Below are positions 26,012 to 34,731 of a stretch of DNA of 64,000 nucleotides, piece after piece (within the stretch, counting starts at the first letter, position 1; every line of letters starts with the position of its first letter). Source of the DNA: JAJYSO01 sp964586655 (GTDB lineage Bacteria > Bacteroidota > Bacteroidia > Flavobacteriales > Flavobacteriaceae); assembly GCA_964586655.1 (NCBI GenBank), contig CAZPGY010000002.1:124001-188000 (forward strand), in the 5' to 3' direction. The notes under the pieces are model-generated. The model was not told the origin of the DNA. It saw only the letters and a program-made list of their open reading frames with translations, and made no database searches. The position numbers were made by a program, and so were the translations under genes.

Positions 26012-27376
26012 ATGGCCAAAACAAAAACTACTTTCTACTGTCAAAACTGTGGTGCCCAGTATGCCCAATGGCAAGGACAGTGCACTTCTTGTAAGGAATG
26101 GAACACCATTGCCGAAGAAATTATTGAAAAATCAAATGCCAAGAGCTGGAAAAGCACTGCTTCCCCCGGTTCTCGCCGCAGCCCGAAGCCTACTTTGGTA
26201 CAAGACATTCATTATCAACAAGACCAACGCCTGATTACCAACAATCGCGAACTGGATCGCGTACTCGGTGGTGGGCTTGTGCCCGGTTCGCTAACTTTGT
26301 TAGGAGGCGAGCCCGGAATCGGAAAAAGTACCCTTCTCCTACAAATCGCCTTAAACTTTGGATACCGCACACTTTATGTTTCGGGAGAAGAAAGTCAACA
26401 ACAAATCAAAATGAGGGCAGAACGTTTGTCTTCTTCCGCATCAGATTGCTATATCCTAACCGAGACCAATACCCAACATATTTTTAAACAAATTGAAAAA
26501 TTAGCCCCCCAGGTATTGATTATAGATTCCATTCAAACCCTACACACCGACTATATCGAAAGCTCGCCGGGTAGTTTGTCTCAAATCAGAGAATCAGCTT
26601 CTGAGCTCATTAAATTTGCCAAAGAAACCCATGTTCCGGTCATTTTGATTGGCCATATCACTAAGGAAGGCAGTATTGCCGGCCCCAAAGTTTTGGAACA
26701 CATGGTAGACACTGTTCTTCAATTTGAAGGAGACCGCAATCACGTTTATCGCATTATGCGGGCACACAAAAATCGATTTGGCCCCACCAACGAACTCGGC
26801 ATTTATGAAATGCAGGGAAACGGTCTTCGCGAGGTAGAAAACCCTTCTGAGATTTTAATCTCTAAAAACGATGAAGACTTAAGCGGAACAGCCATTGCCG
26901 CCACTTTAGAAGGCATGCGTCCTTTGATGATAGAAATACAAGCCTTGGTGAGCACTGCGGTTTACGGAACTCCCCAGCGATCAGCCACCGGCTATCATGT
27001 AAAAAGGCTCAATATGCTGTTGGCAGTCTTGGAGAAGCGTGCCGGCTTCCGACTGGGCGCAAAGGATGTTTTTTTAAACATCACCGGGGGCATTTCTGTC
27101 GATGATCCGGCCATAGATTTAGCGGTGGTGGCTGCCATTTTATCTTCTAATGAAGACCTGCCCATTGCCCAAGACTACTGTTTGGCAGCAGAAGTGGGAC
27201 TGGCCGGCGAAATCAGACCGGTTGCCAAAATAGACCAGCGCATCAGCGAAGCCGAAAAACTGGGTTTTGCCACCATCATAGTCTCCAAACAAAGCAAAAT
27301 CCCTAAAAAAGATTACAGCATTCGCATTCAAAAGGTGGGTAAAATTGAGGAAGTAGTTGAATTTTTATTTGAATAA
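26012..27376 (+). CDS. radA: DNA repair protein RadA
   Basis: A RecA-related branch-migration ATPase (454 residues). The order is: an N-terminal C4 zinc finger (FYCQNCGAQYAQ...CTSCKEW), Walker A in GGEPGIGKSTLLL, the RadA-specific HKNRFGPTNELG and a Lon-protease-like C-terminal domain. All are intact. It is transcribed separately from the panCD group. Confidence 0.95.
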   Translation: MAKTKTTFYCQNCGAQYAQWQGQCTSCKEWNTIAEEIIEKSNAKSWKSTASPGSRRSPKPTLVQDIHYQQDQRLITNNRELDRVLGGGLVPGSLTLLGGEPGIGKSTLLLQIALNFGYRTLYVSGEESQQQIKMRAERLSSSASDCYILTETNTQHIFKQIEKLAPQVLIIDSIQTLHTDYIESSPGSLSQIRESASELIKFAKETHVPVILIGHITKEGSIAGPKVLEHMVDTVLQFEGDRNHVYRIMRAHKNRFGPTNELGIYEMQGNGLREVENPSEILISKNDEDLSGTAIAATLEGMRPLMIEIQALVSTAVYGTPQRSATGYHVKRLNMLLAVLEKRAGFRLGAKDVFLNITGGISVDDPAIDLAVVAAILSSNEDLPIAQDYCLAAEVGLAGEIRPVAKIDQRISEAEKLGFATIIVSKQSKIPKKDYSIRIQKVGKIEEVVEFLFE

Positions 27377-27460
27377 TTTTTTCAACTACCTTGTCTGTAA
27401 AACAAATTAACTCTGTATAATCTTGTCGGCAACAAAGAACTGCAATACATTTATTTTATT

Positions 27461-27468
27461 TACTTTCG
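27461..27468 (+). promoter_or_regulatory. Possible -7 element of the methyltransferase gene
   Basis: TACTTTCG is a one-base variant of TAnnTTTG, 27 nt before the ATG. Confidence 0.35.
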
Positions 27469-27495
27469 TGTCCGCAAAAAACAAGATCTCCAAAA

Positions 27496-28311
27496 ATGAT
27501 TGTCAAGGACCATTTCCTCACCCAAGAAGAGTTTGAAATCAGGGAAGCTCGACCAGGTATTTTAGAAACAGTTCCCCTTCCCGACAATCTCGATAAATAT
27601 TATGAGAGCGAGGAATACATCTCTCACCATCAAGAAGATCGATCCTTGAAAACCCGCATATACAAACTGATTCAGCAATTCAATTTACGCTATAAAAAAA
27701 AGATTGTCGACCGCGCCTGCCCATCCGGCAAATATTTGTTGGACTATGGTTGTGGGGTAGGAAGTTTTTTAGCCTATATCCGCAAGGATTACAAAGTGAC
27801 GGGCATTGAGCCCAATTCTTCGGCTCGAAAAGCCGCGGCAGATTTAATTGGAGCTGAGAATCTCAAGAATTCCTTATCAGAAATCGAAGACGAAAGTCTG
27901 GACGTAGCAAGTCTTTGGCACGTATTTGAGCACATTGCCGACCCGGAGGATTTCTTAAATAAAATTCATAAAAAACTAAAACGCAAAGGTAAATTAATCA
28001 TTGCCGTCCCCAACTATCAAAGTTATGACGCCTTACATTATCAAGGATTTTGGGCTGCTTATGATATTCCTCGACATCTTTTTCATTTTTCGCCAAAAGG
28101 CATGAAAAATCTTTTTAAAAACCAGCAATGGCAGCTCAAAGAAAACAAACCGCTTTATTTTGACGCTTTCTACATCAGCATCCTCAGCGAGCAATACAAA
28201 AATAATTCCCTGCCTTGGTTAAGAGGGGCTTATTACGGCACCCTCTCCAACATAAAAGCCTTGCGCAGTGGAAATTTTTCCTCTTTAATATATATCATAG
28301 AAAAGCAATAA
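27496..28311 (+). CDS. Class I SAM-dependent methyltransferase
   Basis: A 271-residue protein of the Methyltransf_23 type. The SAM-binding motif I is LLDYGCGVGSFLAYI (near residue 80), the acidic ribose-binding residue follows in VTGIEPNS, and motif IV is SLWHVFEHIADPEDFL. The substrate is unknown. A FLTQEEFEIREARPGILET N-terminus resembles methyltransferases acting on sugars or lipids in cell-surface pathways, but nothing nearby proves it. It is flanked by an apparent promoter and terminator, so it is probably monocistronic. Confidence 0.85.
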   Translation: MIVKDHFLTQEEFEIREARPGILETVPLPDNLDKYYESEEYISHHQEDRSLKTRIYKLIQQFNLRYKKKIVDRACPSGKYLLDYGCGVGSFLAYIRKDYKVTGIEPNSSARKAAADLIGAENLKNSLSEIEDESLDVASLWHVFEHIADPEDFLNKIHKKLKRKGKLIIAVPNYQSYDALHYQGFWAAYDIPRHLFHFSPKGMKNLFKNQQWQLKENKPLYFDAFYISILSEQYKNNSLPWLRGAYYGTLSNIKALRSGNFSSLIYIIEKQ

Positions 28312-28334
28312 ATAGAATCTTTACACAGCAACTT

Positions 28335-28360
28335 CCAAGCTCAATCGAAGCTTGATTTTT
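28335..28360 (+). terminator. Terminator of the methyltransferase gene
   Basis: CAAGCT (28336-28341) pairs with AGCTTG (28349-28354) and is followed by ATTTTT, 24 nt after the stop. Confidence 0.55.
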
Positions 28361-28489
28361 ATGCCTATCTCGCAAAAGTGGCCTTCAAAACAGACAAATA
28401 TTCCTATTAAGTCACAAATCCCTGCGTTAAGATTTTATCAAACCTGTTAATCTATATTAAAATTACAATATATCCGTTTGTGTACGTTT

Positions 28490-28497
28490 TATGTTTG
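28490..28497 (+). promoter_or_regulatory. -7 element of the acidic lipoprotein gene
   Basis: TATGTTTG fits TAnnTTTG, 31 nt before the ATG. Confidence 0.5.
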
Positions 28498-28528
28498 TAG
28501 ATTAATGTAAACCCAAAACAAATTAAAC

Positions 28529-29359
28529 ATGAAAAATCTATTGAAAAAGACAAAAGAAAATTTAACCGGTCGACTGGCACAAGTGTTGGTATTGGCCGTT
28601 GTTTTTACGGCATTCACCGCTTGTGAATCAGACGATTCTTCTGGTCCCGGGAACAATGGAAACGTCGCACAAGCCACGGTCACTTTTAAAGCAGGCAATG
28701 GAACCCCGCTACAACACGCCACTTTCTCCGCCAACAACGGAGCACTTTCTCTTTCTGAAGCCAAAATTTTGGTAGCCGAAATGGAATTTGAATACGACGA
28801 AGAAGACGATGGCATTGACGATGATTCCTTAGAATTTGAGACTGACCCTTTTGTGGTTACCTTGAACCCTAATGGCGTGACTACTTCTATAGAAAGCACA
28901 CTTCCCGTCAATGGCAGTTATGATGAAATTTCTATGGATATTGACAATTTAGAAGATGAGGATGATGGGGTACTTTCTCCGCAAGACACTTCATTTGTAG
29001 AAGGTGACCAACATTATTCTATTGTGGCCACCGGTACTTACAATGGTCAGGATTTTGTTTTTAAATCTGATCTTGAGTTTGAAGTTGAAATGGAATTGGA
29101 TACCCCCATCGTCGTACAAGCCAACACTCCTGTTAACGTGAATGTAGCTGTTGATATCTCTAAATGGTTTGTCGATACCAACGGCAATGCATTAGATCCT
29201 ACTGATGAGGCTAATCGAGAGCAAATTGAAAACAATATTCAAAATTCTTTTGAAGCCTATGAAGAGGACGATGATGATAATGAAGGAGACGACAATGACA
29301 ATGACAATGATAATGACAACGACAACAACGACAATGACAATGACAGTGCTGCTGTTTAA
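28529..29359 (+). CDS. Acidic lipoprotein with Asp/Asn repeat tail
   Basis: A 276-residue predicted lipoprotein (lipobox FTACES, with acidic residues soon after the Cys) of unknown function. The middle part is beta-rich with recurring segments (LSEAKILVAEMEFEY, FVVTLNPNG, ATGTYNGQDFVFKSD, VNVAVDISKWF) seen in other Bacteroidota lipoproteins. The last 30 residues are almost only Asp, Asn, Glu, encoded by a GACAAT-type hexamer run (about 29289-29345). Such tails may bind divalent cations. It has its own promoter and a strong terminator. Confidence 0.75.
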   Translation: MKNLLKKTKENLTGRLAQVLVLAVVFTAFTACESDDSSGPGNNGNVAQATVTFKAGNGTPLQHATFSANNGALSLSEAKILVAEMEFEYDEEDDGIDDDSLEFETDPFVVTLNPNGVTTSIESTLPVNGSYDEISMDIDNLEDEDDGVLSPQDTSFVEGDQHYSIVATGTYNGQDFVFKSDLEFEVEMELDTPIVVQANTPVNVNVAVDISKWFVDTNGNALDPTDEANREQIENNIQNSFEAYEEDDDDNEGDDNDNDNDNDNDNNDNDNDSAAV

Positions 29360-29400
29360 TCATTGCTCGTTGATTTAAAGCTGAAAAAACACTTTTTCAA

Positions 29401-29428
29401 GGCATGTTGCAAAACATGCCTTTTTTTT
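29401..29428 (+). terminator. Textbook intrinsic terminator
   Basis: GGCATGTT and AACATGCC form a perfect 8-bp stem around GCAA, followed by eight Ts. It ends the acidic lipoprotein gene and abuts the stop of the converging cyclase gene. Confidence 0.85.
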
Positions 29429-30170
29429 ATGATTCAATTGCATAGAGCACCGGTCGACTGGGAACGGCATCATTCTCCAGATGGGCCATTTGCAAATTGA
29501 GTAAATACGATCCATCTTGCACCTCATCAGGCACAAAAACGAACTCGGTTATCGTAGCTTGCTTGTCAGGGTGCTCAGGATAATTCCAAAACGCCCGATG
29601 CGCCCAAACCTCTCCCTCTTCTCGGTCTACAGAAGGCAAATCGATTAGCAAGTGTTTGATTCCGCATTTACGGATATAGCTTGCAGCTTCAACAGACAAA
29701 TACGGCCAATTGGTGTGGTCATAATTTCTATTTTTTTTGGTAGAATCATTAGGTAACGTACGAATAACCAAAGCTTCAGCATCAGATTTTTGTAAGTGCT
29801 TTGCCACCAACTTTTGGGTAATTATCCGATCTTCCCCTTGGGATTGTGGGGCTATAGAAATTAATTTACATTTAAAAAAGAAGCGCTTTAAACAGTTAGA
29901 TACACTGTAAAATTCCTTAGAAATATGCCCATAACTCTCGGTATGTGTGGCATGCGCATGCGGACTAAATTTAATGGTGTTAAAGTTGACCTTAGCGCCT
30001 TCACTAACTTTCCCTATCCAATCTCCTTCTGTTACCGGCTTTATTTCGGCAGCTCCCAAATACCAAGCTATCGGTCCTACCCCGGCTTTTCCGGTTTTTA
30101 AAGAAATATCAATAGGACGATTTAGATTTACTTTAAAGCTATCGGAATCCAACTGAATCAAACTCAACAT
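29427..30170 (-). CDS. Cyclase/arylformamidase-family hydrolase
   Basis: A 247-residue protein of the metal-dependent cyclase (KynB-like) family. The metal signature, normally HxGTHxDxxxH, appears as HAHATHTESYGH near residue 75. LPNDSTKKNRNYDHTNWPYL and LLIDLPSVDREE follow. The Gly and Asp of the motif are changed (Ala, Glu), so the substrate specificity may differ from arylformamidase. I start at MLSLIQLDS (30170); a 14-residue upstream extension is unconserved in character. It is divergent from kdsA. Confidence 0.8.
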   Translation of the reverse strand: MLSLIQLDSDSFKVNLNRPIDISLKTGKAGVGPIAWYLGAAEIKPVTEGDWIGKVSEGAKVNFNTIKFSPHAHATHTESYGHISKEFYSVSNCLKRFFFKCKLISIAPQSQGEDRIITQKLVAKHLQKSDAEALVIRTLPNDSTKKNRNYDHTNWPYLSVEAASYIRKCGIKHLLIDLPSVDREEGEVWAHRAFWNYPEHPDKQATITEFVFVPDEVQDGSYLLNLQMAHLENDAVPSRPVLYAIES

Positions 30171-30333
30171 AATTTGTCTTTTAAAAAAGGGCAATTTAAG
30201 AAAAAGTATCAAATGCCAAGCAGGCGCAGCGGCTTAACCCGCTCCAACAAAATAAAGCCTCCAAAAATATTTGTTTTAAATTGTGGAAGAATCAGAAAAC
30301 GTTTAAAAATAATTTCTCTCCTATTCGGGCAAT

Positions 30334-30363
30334 CTGCAACGAATAAATTTTGTGTACTTTTGT
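30334..30363 (+). promoter_or_regulatory. Promoter block of kdsA
   Basis: TACTTTTG (30355-30362) fits TAnnTTTG. The 30-bp block is 25/30 identical to the ferredoxin promoter at 8671-8700, including a shared CGAATAAATTTT core. Confidence 0.55.
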
Positions 30364-30380
30364 TTTTTAATCATTTGCAT

Positions 30381-31199
30381 ATGGAACTTTCAAAAATCCC
30401 TAAACTCAAGCACCTCGATTCTGACCACTTCTTTTTACTGGCAGGTCCTTGTGCCATTGAAGGCGAAGACATGGCTTTACGCATTGCCGAGAAAATCGCA
30501 ACTGTCACAGATAAGCTAAAAATTCCATACGTTTTTAAAGGCAGTTTTAAAAAAGCCAATCGCAGTCGGTTAGACAGTTTTACAGGGATTGGAGACCAAA
30601 AAGCTTTGAAGATTTTACGCAAGGTCTCAGAAACTTTTGAGCTGCCAACCCTTACCGACATCCACAAAGAAACAGATGCCGCCAAAGCGGCCGAGTTTGT
30701 CGATGTCTTACAGATTCCCGCTTTCCTGGTGCGGCAGACAGACTTATTGGTGGCTGCCGCAGAGACCGGAAAGGCTGTAAACCTGAAAAAAGGACAATTT
30801 ATGAGTCCCGAAAGTATGCAACACGCCGTAAAGAAAGTTACCGAATCGGGCAATAATCAAGTGATGCTAACCGAACGCGGCACTCAATTTGGATACCAGG
30901 ACCTCCTGGTCGATTTTCGCGGTATTCCCACCATGCAGCAATACGCTCCTACAGTTTTGGACTGCACCCACTCCTTGCAACAACCCAACCAATCCAGCGG
31001 GGTAACCGGTGGACGTCCGGAAATGATTGAAACCATTGCCCGTGCAGGTGTGGTTAATAAAGTTGACGGCTTGTTTATCGAGACCCACTTTGATCCAAAA
31101 TCAGCAAAAAGTGACGGTGCAAATATGCTGGATCTCCAATACCTTGAAGACCTGTTGACCAAATTAATCGCTATCAGAAAAACCATAGTCACCCTATAA
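30381..31199 (+). CDS. kdsA: Kdo-8-phosphate synthase
   Basis: Condenses PEP with arabinose-5-phosphate to Kdo-8-phosphate for LPS (272 residues). AGPCAIEGEDMALRIA near residue 21 carries the Cys24 that marks the metal-dependent class of KdsA rather than the Asn of the E. coli type. KGSFKKANRSR, PAFLVRQTDLL and NLKKGQFMSP are intact. The start at 30381 follows the promoter; an in-frame extension to 30174 has no conserved content. The spermidine-synthase-like gene begins 2 bp after the stop, so they share a transcript. Confidence 0.94.
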   Translation: MELSKIPKLKHLDSDHFFLLAGPCAIEGEDMALRIAEKIATVTDKLKIPYVFKGSFKKANRSRLDSFTGIGDQKALKILRKVSETFELPTLTDIHKETDAAKAAEFVDVLQIPAFLVRQTDLLVAAAETGKAVNLKKGQFMSPESMQHAVKKVTESGNNQVMLTERGTQFGYQDLLVDFRGIPTMQQYAPTVLDCTHSLQQPNQSSGVTGGRPEMIETIARAGVVNKVDGLFIETHFDPKSAKSDGANMLDLQYLEDLLTKLIAIRKTIVTL

Positions 31200-31201
31200 A
31201 T

Positions 31202-31855
31202 TTGCTAAAAAAAATACTCAGTTACCTTTGGCCGATTAGCCAAAAAAAAACCTCCGATTATAGCGGGGATATGGAAATCACTTGGTATAACGGCAAAAAA
31301 GTATTGGACAGCCGCCAAACCAATTATTCTTATGGAAATTTGCAGAAAGTATTAGCCTATGGCTTGTCCAAACTCCACATCGATCTCGAAGCTGAAACCC
31401 TGGTTCTGGGATTGGGAGGCGGGAGTGTCATCGCTTCTTTACGCAAAGACTTTGCTTATCACCAGCCCATAACTGCTGTAGAATTTGACAAAAAAATTAT
31501 TCAAATTAGTCAGGAAGATTTTCATATTTCTCAATATCATCCACTGCAGATTATACATTGTGACGCCTTTGATTATGTAAAATCTTGTGAGCAAAAATTT
31601 GGTTTAATTATTGTCGATTTGTTTATCGACGACAAGGTTCCTACAAAATTTTATCAAGCTGAGTTTTGGAATTCCTTAGGAAATTTACTGCAAGAGAATG
31701 GAAGTATTTTATTTAATGCAGGGATCCGGGAAGATACTGAACAACTTATCGAAACTTTGGTCCACAGAACACTTTCTGCATACAAAATCAGTAAGCTCCA
31801 CCCTCCGGAAAAGCACAACCGTTTATTAATCATCCGACATGTCCCGCTAAAATAA
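31202..31855 (+). CDS. Spermidine-synthase-like methyltransferase-fold protein
   Basis: A 217-residue protein with the Rossmann fold of the spermidine synthase group: VLGLGGGSVIASLRKDF, an acidic residue in AVEFDKKII, and IIHCDAFDYV and LIIVDLFIDDKVP. The catalytic Asp pair of real spermidine synthases is only partly matched and the N-terminal domain is reduced, so polyamine synthesis should not be assumed. It starts with TTG directly after kdsA. Confidence 0.75.
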   Translation: MLKKILSYLWPISQKKTSDYSGDMEITWYNGKKVLDSRQTNYSYGNLQKVLAYGLSKLHIDLEAETLVLGLGGGSVIASLRKDFAYHQPITAVEFDKKIIQISQEDFHISQYHPLQIIHCDAFDYVKSCEQKFGLIIVDLFIDDKVPTKFYQAEFWNSLGNLLQENGSILFNAGIREDTEQLIETLVHRTLSAYKISKLHPPEKHNRLLIIRHVPLK

Positions 31856-32617
31856 TTAGTTTTAGAAAAAATTGTTAAGGAATTTTATATGTTAATCTTA
31901 TTAAAGATAAAAACCGAAACAAATAGCAATCTAATTATTGACGGCTTCACACCCCACTTCAAAAATCAAGACAGTAGCTATACCTACTAAGTGTTTATAT
32001 AACTATAACCGTACCATTCTATAATATCAAGCATCTACTATTAAGACAAGGCCATCGAATTGTTTATATAAAGTACTCCCCATTTCCTAGACCAATATCA
32101 GGCAGACTTAAGTTTGTTTTTGGCTTGACAAGATTACAACATTGGTTTTGATTTGATCACATTCTTTTAAACTTGCTATCTACTCATCAAACATATAAAG
32201 GAAGGAATAATCTGAAATCAATGAATTACGATGAACGGATAATAACATATATGTCAGATTTCGCAAGACTCCATCTTTATTATACTACGCATAATTTATA
32301 ATGATCATCTTACATCATTTCTAAAAAGGCTTTTAGCCAAATTCTCATTGAAACCTGTCAAATTCTCATTGAAACTCGCGAAATACTAATTGGCTATTGA
32401 CAAATATTAGGATCTCTCCTATTTTTGTTTCATATACGTAAACTATGCGCTATCCTATTTTTATAGAGTAGTAGGTAAATCCATCAGTGTGGGGTAAAAT
32501 AAAAGCTTAGGAAGTTTTATTCTTCAAAACTATGGGTGTTTTAGAAACTTTACAGTAAAAAACGAGGAACATATAAGAATAAATACAGAGCTAACCCTAC
32601 CTTTAAAAAACAAAATT
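31856..32617. other. 762-bp AT-rich gene-free stretch
   Basis: This gap leads into the lipoprotein array. I see no gene longer than about 33 codons and no convincing RNA. It contains the 21-bp-period repeat at 32338-32393. The composition is visibly more AT-rich than the flanking kdsA operon, suggesting an accessory or recombined segment. Confidence 0.6.
32338..32393. repeat. Three 21-bp-spaced iteron-like repeats
   Basis: The 17-bp sequence CAAATTCTCATTGAAAC occurs at 32338 and again at 32359; a degenerate copy (10 of 14 bases) begins at 32380. The spacing of exactly 21 bp is two helical turns, as in arrays of protein-binding sites. Confidence 0.5.
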
Positions 32618-33478
32618 ATGAAACCGACATTTTTAAGACTTTTAGGAGTTTCGTTTTTAAGCGTATTTTTATTGACTGCTTGTAGTAAAGAAGAAGCGGT
32701 AAAAGAAGACCTCACTGAATCTGTGGAAGATACGACTACTTATGAACTTATTGTAACCATAATCCCCGAAGAAGGAGGATCTGTTGTCCGTTCTGATGAG
32801 GGGCCCGATTATAAAAAAGGAGATACCGTTCTTGTACAAGCTGTAGCCGAGGATGGATATGAATTTGTAAAATGGGAAGGAGATATAGTATCTATAGAAG
32901 ATTCTATCACAATAATAATGGATACGACTTATGTCTTTACTGCTATATTTGAAGAAGAGGAAAAACCTCTTTTTTACTTGGCAGATAATGGCGTGACTAT
33001 CAAATGTCCCTTGGCAAAGGTTGGAGACACCGGCACCGTCAATGGTATTCTTTATACCAAAAGGAAAGTTGAGGATATCACCCCCGCCAACGCATCTACT
33101 ACTTGTACTTGTGGGATAACAGACATGAACTCTTTATTTAAAAATGAGTTCAATTTTAATGGTGATATCAGCAGTTGGGATGTGAGTAGTGTGGAAAATA
33201 TGGAAGATATGTTTTATAGAGCAACTTCTTTCAATCAGGATATAGGGAGTTGGGATGTGAGTAGCGTAACTAATATGGATGGGATGTTTGCTTGGACAGT
33301 TTCTTTTAATCAGGATATAGGGAGTTGGGATGTGAGTAATGTAGCAAATATGAGTGGGCTTTTTGCATTTGCTGATTCTTTCGATCAACCCATCGGCTAC
33401 TGGGATGTCAGCAACGTAACCGATATGTCGGGAATGTTTTCAGGAGCAGAATCTTTTAATCAAGCCCTCAATGAATGA
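32618..33478 (+). CDS. BspA/DUF285-repeat lipoprotein, ended early by TGA
   Basis: A 286-residue predicted surface lipoprotein. Residues 1-24 are the signal cassette shared with three neighbours, with lipobox LLTAC (Cys22) and SKEE after it, a fit to the Bacteroidota lipoprotein export signal. Residues of about 45-110 form a divergent InlB B-repeat-like domain (VRSDEGPDYKKGD, GYEFVKWEGD). BspA/DUF285 25-residue repeats with the WDVSSVTNM core follow from about residue 170. The frame ends at TGA (33476-33478) where every other repeat has Trp, and the same frame continues with repeats to 34003, so the original protein was about 461 residues. Confidence 0.75.
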   Translation: MKPTFLRLLGVSFLSVFLLTACSKEEAVKEDLTESVEDTTTYELIVTIIPEEGGSVVRSDEGPDYKKGDTVLVQAVAEDGYEFVKWEGDIVSIEDSITIIMDTTYVFTAIFEEEEKPLFYLADNGVTIKCPLAKVGDTGTVNGILYTKRKVEDITPANASTTCTCGITDMNSLFKNEFNFNGDISSWDVSSVENMEDMFYRATSFNQDIGSWDVSSVTNMDGMFAWTVSFNQDIGSWDVSNVANMSGLFAFADSFDQPIGYWDVSNVTDMSGMFSGAESFNQALNE

Positions 33479-34003
33479 GATGTCAGCAGCGTAACTGATA
33501 TGTCGAGAATGTTTAAGGGAGCAGAATCTTTTAATCAAGCACTGAATAATTGGGAGGTCAGTAATGTTACTAATATGGAAGAAATGTTTAGAGGAAGTGG
33601 ATTCAATAAAGCATTGGATAATTGGGATGTCAGCAATGTAACGAATATGAATGCCATGTTTTATGGCGCCTTTTTCAACAAGCCTATTGGGAATTGGGAC
33701 GTGGGTAGTGTAGAAGATATGCGATCGATGTTTGCACATCATCAAACTTTCAACCAACCTATCGGCAATTGGGATGTCAGCAATGTAGTCACCATGCGGG
33801 GAATGTTTAATGTGGCGAAATCATTTAACCAACCTATTGGAGGATGGGATGTCAGCAAGGTAGAAAGTATGGCTTATATGTTTGCGGCGGCTAGTGCTTT
33901 TGATCAAGACTTAAGTGGATGGGATGTGAGCAATGTGACAGATTATGAACGATTTGGTAACGGCAGCGGAATGGAGGCATCTGATTATCCGCCTTTCCAA
34001 TAG
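33479..34003 (+). pseudogene. Detached C-terminal BspA repeats of the preceding gene
   Basis: This is in the same frame as the upstream lipoprotein and separated from it only by the TGA at 33476. It encodes six or seven further 25-residue repeats (WDVSNVTNM, FNQPIGNWDV) and ends NGSGMEASDYPPFQ. On its own it has no signal peptide, so a product starting at an internal Met (33500) would stay in the cytoplasm. It is intact apart from the stop, which argues for a recent mutation, a phase-type switch or a sequence error. Confidence 0.7.
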
Positions 34004-34049
34004 ATAATATGATAAATATAATTAATGTTAAATATCAAAGTGAACAATT

Positions 34050-34619
34050 ATGAGAAAAGTAATATGGATTTTAATAGTGTGCTGTTCAAGCGTTTTTATT
34101 TTATCCTGTAGTAAAAAAGACAAAAAAGGGGACAATAATTCTTCTGGAAGCTTGAACATGGAAAACCTCTTGACAGAAGAGATGATTCGACGGACTTTTG
34201 ATGTGCATGACACCACAACTATAGAGCAGGACTTGGGTGGCAGTTTGGATAATTATATCGCATACAAGTGGGAAGAAAAGCAGGGCAACAAGATACATTC
34301 TCATACCGTGGCTTTGAATTTTGCTAAAGGAGAACCGCTTTCTGAATCAAAATTGGATGCCATGTGGGACAGTCAGAATGAAGGTATTTATGCTGAGAAA
34401 GATATGGAAATGATATCGGGTGTTGGTCGGAAAGCCAGTTGGGCGATTATAGGAAAAGCCGTTTTCAATCAACAACAACTTCGTGTGATGACCGACAAAT
34501 ACATATTTTATCTGACTTTATACGCCGGAGAAAGTCCCGGATGGAAAGAAATATGGTCGAAAGATTTTACCATTGAAAAAAGTTCTTCCCTGGCAAAGGA
34601 AATCATTCCGAAATTGTAA
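34050..34619 (+). CDS. Unrecognised lipoprotein
   Basis: A 189-residue predicted lipoprotein (lipobox VFILSC, Cys20, followed by SKKDKK). Its signal peptide differs from the shared cassette of its neighbours. The mature part (ENLLTEEMIRRTFDVHDTT, YIAYKWEEKQGNKIHSHTVAL, GVGRKASWAIIGKAVF) has no domain I can name. It lies 46 bp after the broken BspA gene, within the array. Confidence 0.7.
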   Translation: MRKVIWILIVCCSSVFILSCSKKDKKGDNNSSGSLNMENLLTEEMIRRTFDVHDTTTIEQDLGGSLDNYIAYKWEEKQGNKIHSHTVALNFAKGEPLSESKLDAMWDSQNEGIYAEKDMEMISGVGRKASWAIIGKAVFNQQQLRVMTDKYIFYLTLYAGESPGWKEIWSKDFTIEKSSSLAKEIIPKL

Positions 34620-34731
34620 TGGTAGATGTTTAACATTAGCTCAATCAATTACAAACATAGGATTGCGAGCAGGCAACAAAAATACAAATACAGGATTTAA
34701 GCCCGAATAAAATCATTTAAATCTATAAATT

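Noticed and set aside
31889..31990. A 33-codon frame in the AT-rich gap before the lipoprotein array
   Set aside because: No recognisable features, no promoter and a random-looking composition; not supported as a gene.
32338..32393. Possible CRISPR array
   Set aside because: The repeats are 17 bp with 4-bp gaps and no spacers; no cas genes are present. No CRISPR array was seen elsewhere in the window.
32618..34003. TGA read as Trp (alternative code)
   Set aside because: Several ordinary genes here end in TGA (gldE, the ABC-F gene, the YbhN-type gene), so TGA is a stop in this organism.
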